NCBI RefSeq assembly: GCF_022780145.1
Contig: NZ_JALEXO010000336.1
Coordinates: 1 to 5,016 of the forward strand
DNA length: 5,016 bases
Reading direction: 5' to 3'
DNA from: Intestinibacter sp.
GTDB taxonomy: Bacteria > Bacillota > Clostridia > Peptostreptococcales > Peptostreptococcaceae
In this document: positions 1 to 5,016 of the stretch, in pieces
How positions within the stretch are numbered: position 1 is the stretch's first letter
Layout: each line of letters opens with the position of its first letter
The notes under the pieces: model-generated
Databases searched by the model: none
Seen by the model: only the letters and a program-made list of their open reading frames with translations
What the model was told of the DNA's origin: nothing
Made by a program: the position numbers and the translations under genes

Positions 1-1517
1 ATATATTCTTTTCTCTTATTGTCTTCAGATGCATATGATTGAGCATCTCTTATCGCTTTTTCTATATCTTCATCAGATAAATTAGAGCTTGCTGTTATCG
101 TTATACTTTGGCTGTTTCCTGTTTTAAGGTCCTTAGCAGAAACATTTAATATACCATTGGCATCTATTTCAAAAGTAACCTCGATTTGAGGAACACCTCT
201 TGGAGCTCTTTTAATTCCCTTTAATTTAAATTCTCCTATTACCTTGTTATCCTTGGCAAATCTTCTCTCACCCTGTAAAACCTTTATATCTACAGATGTT
301 TGGAAATTAGCCGCAGTAGTAAATATTTGACTGTATTTTGTAGGTATAGTTGAATTTCTCTCTATTAGCCTTGTAGACACTCCTCCCATAGTTTCTATAG
401 ACAGAGATAATGGAGTTACATCTAGTAGTAGTACCTCATTTAAACCTGGATCGCCTGCAAGCTTTCCACCTTGAATAGCAGCCCCTAATGCCACACATTC
501 ATCTGGATTTAAATTTTTACTAGGTTCTTTGCCTATTATTTCTTTAACCTTGTCTTGAACAGCCTTAATTCTAGTTGAGCCTCCAACTAGTAAAACCTTG
601 CTCAATTCACTAGTCGATATTCCTGCATCGCTTAGCGCATTTTTAACTGGTATAACTGTCTTTTCAACTAAATCGTAAGTAAGTTCATCAAATTTTGCTC
701 TACTCAAATCTATATTCATATGCTTTGGACCGTCTTTTCCAACAGCTATAAATGGTAGGTTTATATTAGTTGTAACTGCTGTTGAAAGCTCTTTTTTAGC
801 TTTTTCAGCTTCTTCTCTAACCCTTTGTAGAGCTACTATATCCTTTGATAAATCTATTTTTTCTGACTTTTTAAATTCTTCAATTAAGTAATCAGCTATT
901 TTTTTATCAAAATCATCTCCACCTAGATGATTATCTCCACAAGTCGCCATTACCTCGATAATACCGTCTCCTATTTCTATTATAGATACGTCAAATGTTC
1001 CTCCTCCTAAGTCGTAAACCATTATCTTTTGGTCGCTCTCATTGTCGAGGCCATAAGATAATGCTGCAGCTGTAGGTTCATTTATTATACGTTTTACTTC
1101 AAGCCCCGCTATCTTGCCTGCATCGCTAGTAGCCTTTCTCTGTGAATCGTTAAAATACGCAGGAACAGTTATTACTGCTTCAGTGACACTTTCTCCTAGA
1201 TAGCTTTCAGCATCTTTTTTTAATTTTTGCAAAATCATCGCTGATATTTCCTCTGGTGTCCATTTTTTGCCGTCTATATTTACAGTATAATTTGTACCCA
1301 TATGTCTTTTTATAGATGAAATTGTTCTATCTGCGTTTGTAACGCTCTGTCTCTTAGCTGTATCGCCTACTAACCTCTCATTATCCTTTGTAAAAGCTAC
1401 TATAGATGGTGTAGTTCTAAACCCTTCAGCATTTGATATAATAGTAGGTGAACCGCCCTCCATAACAGCAACACATGAATTTGTTGTTCCTAAGTCAATC
1501 CCTATTATTTTGCCCAC
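1..1517 (-). CDS. dnaK: DnaK / Hsp70 molecular chaperone, 3' end cut off by window edge
   Basis: ATP-dependent cytosolic chaperone that binds exposed hydrophobic peptide segments and is driven by a J-protein and a nucleotide exchange factor. 505 codons are visible; bacterial DnaK is usually about 600-640 residues, so most of the substrate domain is here and the rest of the helical lid lies outside. The nucleotide-binding domain (about 1-360) has phosphate-1 IGIDLGTTNSCVAV (5-18), catalytic Lys70 in SIKRHMG, VPAYFNDSQR (118-127), INEPTAAALSYG (145-156), phosphate-2 DLGGGTFDVSI (169-179) and GDNHLGGDDFD (194-204). The linker is EVLLLDVTPLSL (361-372), followed by the beta-sandwich with IPTKYSQIF (391-399), QGER (415-418) and IDANGILNVSAKD (451-463). 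It is shorter than E. coli DnaK around residues 72-85 and 215-225, as in Gram-positive DnaKs. GTG start, 50 bases after the J-protein gene. With no grpE, hrcA or CIRCE upstream it is probably a second, specialised DnaK; a relocated sole copy is not excluded. Confidence 0.95.
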   Translation of the reverse strand, partial: MGKIIGIDLGTTNSCVAVMEGGSPTIISNAEGFRTTPSIVAFTKDNERLVGDTAKRQSVTNADRTISSIKRHMGTNYTVNIDGKKWTPEEISAMILQKLKKDAESYLGESVTEAVITVPAYFNDSQRKATSDAGKIAGLEVKRIINEPTAAALSYGLDNESDQKIMVYDLGGGTFDVSIIEIGDGIIEVMATCGDNHLGGDDFDKKIADYLIEEFKKSEKIDLSKDIVALQRVREEAEKAKKELSTAVTTNINLPFIAVGKDGPKHMNIDLSRAKFDELTYDLVEKTVIPVKNALSDAGISTSELSKVLLVGGSTRIKAVQDKVKEIIGKEPSKNLNPDECVALGAAIQGGKLAGDPGLNEVLLLDVTPLSLSIETMGGVSTRLIERNSTIPTKYSQIFTTAANFQTSVDIKVLQGERRFAKDNKVIGEFKLKGIKRAPRGVPQIEVTFEIDANGILNVSAKDLKTGNSQSITITASSNLSDEDIEKAIRDAQSYASEDNKRKEY

Positions 1518-1524
1518 TTTGTTG

Positions 1525-1530
1525 CCTCCT
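1525..1530 (-). promoter_or_regulatory. Ribosome binding site of dnaK, supports the GTG start
   Basis: The minus strand reads AGGAGG, then seven bases (CAACAAA), then GTG at 1517. The GTG is followed by codons for GKIIGIDLGTT, which matches the standard N-terminus of DnaK, so this non-ATG codon is the true start. The 50-base gap to the upstream J-protein gene contains this site and AT-rich sequence, with no hairpin and T-run that would end transcription. Confidence 0.85.
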
Positions 1531-1567
1531 ATTAATTGTGAATTTATCTATTTAAAAATCTAAAATC

Positions 1568-2302
1568 TTAATGACACATACATGAATTTAAGCAACAATT
1601 ACACATAAGATTCCACATACAGCATTGTATACATAAGCTATTAAAACCTCCATCTGGATATCCATATGTCGTCTGTTGGTTAGTATACCACGTACCTCCA
1701 TGTTCGAGCATATCTACTAATCTTTGATATTGTAGATTGTTTGGTTCCATTTGAAGCGCTCTATTCGCTTCTTCTAGTGCCTTAATATTATTACCTAATT
1801 TGTAGTTTACATTTGCACTGTAGTAATACCATTTAGATGTTCTATTTTCTATACCATCAAGTACATTTCTGGCCTCATTGTAATATCCATTGTTAAAATA
1901 ATTAAGTGCTGCTCTCAAATGTACATCTTCCTCTTTTTCAAAATTCGGATTATATCCCCTCTGCTGCTGTTGATTTCCTTCAAACCCAAATCCACCAAAC
2001 CAATCGAATCCACCGAAATCCTGACTGTTATATCCTCCACCATAGCCTGAATTTCCATAGCCTCCTGAATTATTTGAATAGCTTCCATAGCTATCTTGGT
2101 AAGAAGGTCCACCGTTTTTTTCCTTCATAATAACTTGATACGCCTGTTGTATTTCTTTGAATTTTTCTTCGTATTGATCTTTATTTGGATTATTTATGTT
2201 AGCATCTGGATGATATTTTTTGCTTAATTTTCTATATACTTTTTTTATTTCTTCCTTTGAAGCATCTCTAGATACTCCTAAAACCTGATAAGGATCAGTC
2301 AT
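1568..2302 (-). CDS. J-domain co-chaperone with TPR-like repeats and Cys-rich C-terminus
   Basis: Hsp40-type partner that stimulates the ATPase of Hsp70, almost certainly the DnaK encoded next door. The J domain spans about 3-62, opening DPYQVLGVSRDAS, with basic helix II (KKVYRKLSKKY) and an intact HPD motif at 31-33. A low-complexity linker rich in Gly, Tyr, Ser and Asn follows (about 64-118), like the G/F region of DnaJ, with FGGFDWFGGFGFEG at 96-109 and a Gln run at 111-114. Residues about 122-190 form helical TPR-like repeats; the clearest is 158-188 (ANVNYKLGNNIKALEEANRA, then LQMEPNN). The C-terminus (224-244) has eight cysteines, including two CC pairs, and ends Cys-Met-Cys-His. The DnaJ zinc-finger repeats and C-terminal beta domains are absent, so this is a class III J-protein, not DnaJ. 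Its start overlaps the end of the upstream gene by 8 bases, with AGGAGG six bases before the ATG, suggesting translational coupling. Confidence 0.92.
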   Translation of the reverse strand: MTDPYQVLGVSRDASKEEIKKVYRKLSKKYHPDANINNPNKDQYEEKFKEIQQAYQVIMKEKNGGPSYQDSYGSYSNNSGGYGNSGYGGGYNSQDFGGFDWFGGFGFEGNQQQQRGYNPNFEKEEDVHLRAALNYFNNGYYNEARNVLDGIENRTSKWYYYSANVNYKLGNNIKALEEANRALQMEPNNLQYQRLVDMLEHGGTWYTNQQTTYGYPDGGFNSLCIQCCMWNLMCNCCLNSCMCH

Positions 2303-3140
2303 TTTCTTCCTCCTCTAATTTTTCTCTCTTGTTTCTAACTGCTTTATATTTTGACCAAACGCCAGAATATAAAATATTTCTCAAAATATCCACATCTTCA
2401 ATAATAGGTAAATTTTCAAACTCCCTAGCACATTCTGAAATCATCATAGTTAAAATTTTTTGAACAAAGTCGTCAAAATTTTCGTTTTTATATATCTCTG
2501 TAAAAGGATTGTAATTCCCCTTTTTTACATCCTTCTCTACATCCTCATATGCGTCTATAAGGTATATATATTTTCCGAGGAAAAAGCCCATCTTATACAG
2601 AGCTTCTCTCCACTCGTCTTCTCTATATAAAAAAATCTCAGCCATCAGCTCCCCTGAATAAGCCGCTATTTTATCTATATCATATTCCTTTTTCGCTTCG
2701 TATTCACGTGAAGCATTTAGTATATTTTCTAGTTTATCGGTTTTTTCAGGGTAAAGCCTTCTTATTTTGTTTATTTTTCTGCCGATTAAAAATGAATATA
2801 GCTTCCTACTGACTTTTTTTTCATCCTTCCAATCATCCACACACTTCAAATACGCTAAAAACAAATTTATATCGGCTATATAATCAGTAATTTGATTCGT
2901 CCTTTTAATAGTTTTCTTAAAAGGATGAAGCTTACATCTAAATACTTCTAGCTTCGTCTCTGGCTCATAAAGGCTCGTAAGTAAAAGCTGCAAAAATATC
3001 ATATCATAGTTTAAGGTAATCTGTGCAAGATTTCCACTTCTCTTTTTTAAAACCTGACACATACCACAGTAGTACGACCTATATACATCGTATTCTTTAA
3101 ACTTAAGCTCCTCCTTATTTATAAGAACATATCCAAACAT
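2295..3140 (-). CDS. DUF5685-type protein with terpenoid-synthase-like Asp-rich motifs
   Basis: 281-residue, mostly helical, soluble-looking protein of unknown function; I recognise it from memory as DUF5685-like. The N-terminus MFGYV leads to YRSYYCGMC (20-28, Cys25 and Cys28), then LTLNYDMIFLQLLLTSLYEP-like sequence (42-60) and RCKLHPFKK (68-76, Cys69 and His72). A CxxC plus CxxH set could bind a metal. An aspartate-rich motif VDDWKDE (101-107, DDxxD form) follows the helix NLFLAYLKC. A second, YLIDAYEDVEKDVKKG (193-208), puts Asp196, Asp200 and Asp204 on one helix face, followed by NYNPF. Both resemble the two metal/diphosphate-binding motifs of squalene and phytoene synthases, though the interval (about 94 residues) is shorter than usual. 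The tail is charged (KREKLEEEEND). ATG start with AGGAG seven bases upstream, inside the end of the preceding gene, so it is co-translated within the operon. An isoprenoid-related activity is inference only. Confidence 0.85.
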   Translation of the reverse strand: MFGYVLINKEELKFKEYDVYRSYYCGMCQVLKKRSGNLAQITLNYDMIFLQLLLTSLYEPETKLEVFRCKLHPFKKTIKRTNQITDYIADINLFLAYLKCVDDWKDEKKVSRKLYSFLIGRKINKIRRLYPEKTDKLENILNASREYEAKKEYDIDKIAAYSGELMAEIFLYREDEWREALYKMGFFLGKYIYLIDAYEDVEKDVKKGNYNPFTEIYKNENFDDFVQKILTMMISECAREFENLPIIEDVDILRNILYSGVWSKYKAVRNKREKLEEEEND

Positions 3141-3143
3141 CCT

Positions 3144-3557
3144 CTAGCTCCTTTTTATAAAATAAGTATCACATTTTGGGCAGTGGATACTTATTTTACC
3201 CTTGCCCTTTGGAACTCTGACCTTTTGCTTACATGTAGGACATTTGTATATACGATGAGTTTTTCTCTGCTTAATTATAGATTTTTGGCTGTTTATTTTA
3301 TTTCTTATATTCGCTGTTTTATTTAAAAAAGCTTGGTTTTCAGAAGCCCTTTTATATATATTTCTAGAAAGTAATCTGTAATATACATAAATTATAGTAG
3401 CAAATCCCAAATAATACATCAAAGTAGATAAGCCTCTACTCACACCTCTTAATAGAAAATACAATATAAATTCTACTAAAAACGTCTTCATCAAAAAGTT
3501 ATTCAATTGATCATTTCCATATCTTCCCTGCATAAATCTCGCTAATTTTTCTTTCAT
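3144..3557 (-). CDS. Small membrane protein with C-terminal zinc ribbon
   Basis: 137 residues, first gene of the chaperone operon. The N-terminal segment ARFMQGRYGNDQLNNFLM (6-23) carries an FM-x-GRYG-x-DQL signature that I recall from other small clostridial membrane proteins. Two hydrophobic helices follow (about 22-38 and 43-60), separated by a short basic turn (RGVSRG), then RLLSRNIYKRASENQAFL and a basic stretch. The C-terminus is a zinc ribbon: CPTC (106-109) and CPKC (126-129), enclosing KVRVPKGKGKISIH. By the positive-inside rule both the N-terminus and the ribbon probably face the cytoplasm, so the protein could anchor or recruit soluble partners at the membrane. ATG start with AGGAG seven bases upstream; the stop is 3 bases before the next gene. 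Function is unknown; a structural or adaptor role is inferred from topology and operon position. Confidence 0.85.
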   Translation of the reverse strand: MKEKLARFMQGRYGNDQLNNFLMKTFLVEFILYFLLRGVSRGLSTLMYYLGFATIIYVYYRLLSRNIYKRASENQAFLNKTANIRNKINSQKSIIKQRKTHRIYKCPTCKQKVRVPKGKGKISIHCPKCDTYFIKRS

Positions 3558-3617
3558 TTCTATTCTCCTATTTAAATTATTTCATTTAACTCATTTAATA
3601 CACGATCTTTTATATTT

Positions 3618-3646
3618 TTTATAATAAGATTTATTTATGTACCCAA
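3618..3646 (-). promoter_or_regulatory. Candidate sigma-A promoter of the chaperone operon
   Basis: On the minus strand TTGGGT (3641-3646), a 17-base spacer and TATAAA (3618-3623) match the -35/-10 layout, with a good -10 and a weak -35. Transcription would start near 3611, giving a leader of about 54 bases before the ATG at 3557. The region is very AT-rich, so chance matches are common. TTGTAT further upstream is an alternative -35 but lacks a well-placed -10. No CIRCE inverted repeat is present. Confidence 0.35.
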
Positions 3647-3713
3647 TATTAACATAGTTTATCTAATATAATTTAAGTCTGTTATACAATAAATATGCAC
3701 GATTTATTACATT

Positions 3714-3753
3714 AAAAAAGAGACGCCAAAACAAATATATTTTAGTGTCTCTT
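3714..3753 (-). terminator. Intrinsic terminator downstream of the alcohol dehydrogenase gene
   Basis: AAGAGACGC (3718-3726) pairs with GTGTCTCTT (3745-3753), nine pairs with one G-U. After a C/A mismatch, four more A-T pairs extend the stem, around a loop of about eight bases. Read on the minus strand, the hairpin is followed by a run of six T (3719-3714), the layout of a Rho-independent terminator. It lies about 34 bases past the stop codon of the dehydrogenase gene and separates it from the chaperone operon. On the plus strand there is no T-run after the stem, so it acts in one direction. Confidence 0.85.
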
Positions 3754-3786
3754 CTAATAGTCAAATATATTCAAGTTATAAATAAA

Positions 3787-4875
3787 TTATTTTAAACTCA
3801 TTCCATAGTCATCGCAATCAGATATAGCTTTTGCGAACATTTCTTTTGTTACTCTGTCCTTTATAGCTTTCCATTCAACTAAAGTAACAGCCTTGTCAAC
3901 TATTGTTTGTATACCACTCTTATCTATTCCTAAATCAGCTAGACAAACTGGTAGTCCCAATTCCTTGTTAAATTGAGCTATTTCGTTTCTCTTTTCTATT
4001 TCTCCTGCACAAGTAAGTAGAGCTAAAACACCGAATGAAACTATTTCACCGTGTAATCCTCTGATTCCTTCTACTAGAGTAGCTCCATTGTAGAATGCAT
4101 GAGCTAATGAACTGTTGTAGTAGTAGTCGTTTTCTGTAGTAGTTAAGTTAGAAACTATACCTGTACTTACGATTATATCAAGAGCTACTTGTTCTAATTC
4201 ATAAGAATCTTGGTTCTTTTTACAATCTTCTAGTGCTTTTTTACCGTATTTAACAAGTGGACTTGTACAAACAGTACTTACTCCTAGACCCATTAATGGT
4301 GTATGAGGTAGTTCAACTCCTTGTGAAGAATAAACAGCTTCACATTCTTTTGATAGAGCATCACCTATACCAGCCCATAATAAATCCTCTGGTGATTCAG
4401 CTATTATCTTAGTATTTATAAAAGTATGATCTGCTGGACCATCTAAGTAATAATAGCTATTAAATGTGTGATCTTCATTGTACATAACGCATATTGCAGT
4501 TACTGAAGCACAGTTTGAACCTAATGTTGGGAAAGTAAATATAGGTTTGTCTAGTTTATCTGCAACAACCTTACAAGTATCTACAGCACGACCTCCACCT
4601 ACAGCAAATACTATATCAGCATTTTTTACTCTTTCATCTGCTATTAATTTGTCTGCATTTTCGTAAGTAGCGTCATTACCATATACTATAAAATCTATTA
4701 TTTCTACATTAGAGCCTGCTACACCATCTATGATTGCTTGTTTAGATTTTTCTATAGCAGTTCTTCCTCCTATTACTACCACCTTGTTTCCAAATCTACG
4801 TGCTACCTTTGGTATCTCTTTGTAGCAGTCAGTTCCTACTGAATAGCTTGGAAGATATACATTATAATTACCCAT
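3787..4875 (-). CDS. Iron-containing alcohol dehydrogenase, glycerol dehydrogenase-like
   Basis: 362-residue cytosolic NAD(P)-dependent oxidoreductase of the Fe-ADH/GldA superfamily (GldA is about 370 residues), which interconverts an alcohol or polyol and its carbonyl compound. The N-terminal dinucleotide-binding domain includes KVVVIGGRTAIEKS (31-44), the diphosphate-binding loop AVGGGRAVDTCK (91-102) and FPTLGSNCASVTA (115-127). The helical C-terminal domain supplies three metal ligands placed as in GldA: Asp172 in GIGDALSKECEA (169-180), His259 in SSLAHAFYNG and His275 in LHGEIVSFGV. Gapless alignment from memory to the GldA signature PTIASTDAP puts Cys122 where GldA has its substrate-contacting Asp, so glycerol may not be the substrate and I give no gene symbol. 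ATG start with AGGAGATGAT upstream; an upstream ATG within that site runs straight into a stop. It appears monocistronic, ended by its own terminator. Confidence 0.92.
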   Translation of the reverse strand: MGNYNVYLPSYSVGTDCYKEIPKVARRFGNKVVVIGGRTAIEKSKQAIIDGVAGSNVEIIDFIVYGNDATYENADKLIADERVKNADIVFAVGGGRAVDTCKVVADKLDKPIFTFPTLGSNCASVTAICVMYNEDHTFNSYYYLDGPADHTFINTKIIAESPEDLLWAGIGDALSKECEAVYSSQGVELPHTPLMGLGVSTVCTSPLVKYGKKALEDCKKNQDSYELEQVALDIIVSTGIVSNLTTTENDYYYNSSLAHAFYNGATLVEGIRGLHGEIVSFGVLALLTCAGEIEKRNEIAQFNKELGLPVCLADLGIDKSGIQTIVDKAVTLVEWKAIKDRVTKEMFAKAISDCDDYGMSLK

Positions 4876-4882
4876 AATTTAA

Positions 4883-4892
4883 ATCATCTCCT
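4883..4892 (-). promoter_or_regulatory. Ribosome binding site of the alcohol dehydrogenase gene
   Basis: The minus strand reads AGGAGATGAT, nine of ten bases matching the Shine-Dalgarno complement AGGAGGTGAT, then seven bases (TTAAATT) and the ATG at 4875. The ATG inside this site is followed by ATT TAA and cannot be a start, so the start at 4875 is well supported. Confidence 0.75.
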
Positions 4893-4921
4893 AATATTTT
4901 TACCAAATTATTTACCATATT

Positions 4922-4930
4922 ATTCTAGCA
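4922..4930 (-). promoter_or_regulatory. Candidate extended -10 promoter of the alcohol dehydrogenase gene
   Basis: The minus strand reads TGCTAGAAT, a TGn extended -10 with a five-of-six -10 hexamer. The sequence 17 bases upstream (TTCTTT) is a poor -35, which extended -10 promoters tolerate. Transcription would start near 4915, giving a 40-base leader. A further TATAAT lies upstream at about 4979-4984 without a well-spaced -35. The 141 bases from 4876 to the window end hold no gene. Confidence 0.35.
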
Positions 4931-5016
4931 CTTTATTTGTTGAAAAAGAATATATAATATTAATTTTTTGCATAATTATAATATTTTTCATCACGACAAT
5001 TTTGTATATTTTAATT

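Noticed and set aside
1906..2130. Open reading frames on the plus strand and in another minus frame opposite the Gly-rich part of the J-protein
   Set aside because: They overlap a well-supported gene, lack a ribosome binding site and show low-complexity composition, as expected for shadows of a repetitive coding region.
1568..2302. Naming the J-domain gene dnaJ
   Set aside because: Only the J domain and a G-rich linker match; the CxxCxGxG zinc repeats and C-terminal domains of DnaJ are absent and replaced by TPR-like helices and a Cys tail.
4478..4666. Plus-strand open reading frame inside the alcohol dehydrogenase gene
   Set aside because: It lies antisense to conserved motifs of a clear gene and its translation resembles no protein I know.
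4924..4934. CTAGCACTT resembling half of a CIRCE operator (TTAGCACTC)
   Set aside because: There is no matching GAGTGCTAA arm nine bases away, and the site lies upstream of the dehydrogenase, not the chaperone operon.
4937..4955. TTGTTGA resembling half of a Rex redox-repressor site upstream of the dehydrogenase
   Set aside because: The second half-site should read TTAACAA after four bases but reads GAATATA, so the palindrome is missing.
4956..4985. AATATTAATT and AATTATAATATT forming an imperfect inverted repeat
   Set aside because: It is pure A/T with an interrupted stem in very AT-rich DNA, so chance is the simplest explanation; there is no T-run or known operator pattern.

Overview
The window is AT-rich DNA with every recognisable gene on the minus strand, strong AGGAGG-type ribosome binding sites, ATA-rich codon use and tightly packed operons. 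This, with a Gram-positive-type DnaK and a DUF5685-type protein, points to a low-GC Firmicute of class Clostridia. A relative of the Peptostreptococcaceae is possible, but the family cannot be fixed from the sequence alone. There are no RNA genes, CRISPR arrays, insertion sequences or phage genes.

Layout in the direction of transcription, right to left. (1) Positions 3787-4875 carry a stand-alone iron-containing alcohol dehydrogenase of the glycerol dehydrogenase-like group. It has a possible extended -10 promoter upstream and a clear intrinsic terminator just downstream (about 3714-3753). (2) After a 229-base intergenic region with a candidate promoter, four genes follow in a compact operon. 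They are a small two-helix membrane protein with a C-terminal zinc ribbon (3144-3557), a DUF5685-type protein (2295-3140), a J-domain/TPR co-chaperone with a cysteine-rich tail (1568-2302), and a DnaK/Hsp70 (1-1517) that runs off the left edge. Gaps in the operon are 3 bases, an 8-base overlap, and 50 bases with no visible terminator.

The operon is the main interest. It is an Hsp70 system outside the usual hrcA-grpE-dnaK-dnaJ arrangement. No grpE or hrcA precedes dnaK, no CIRCE operator is visible, and the J-protein lacks the zinc-finger and C-terminal substrate domains of DnaJ, having TPR-like helices and a Cys-rich tail instead. The likely picture is a dedicated chaperone module: the J-protein recruits DnaK to a specific client or place, perhaps linked to the membrane-anchored zinc-ribbon protein and the DUF5685 protein. 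The DUF5685 protein carries DDxxD and DxxxDxxxD motifs resembling those of squalene/phytoene synthases, plus possible metal ligands. The client and chemistry are unknown, and these links are inference.
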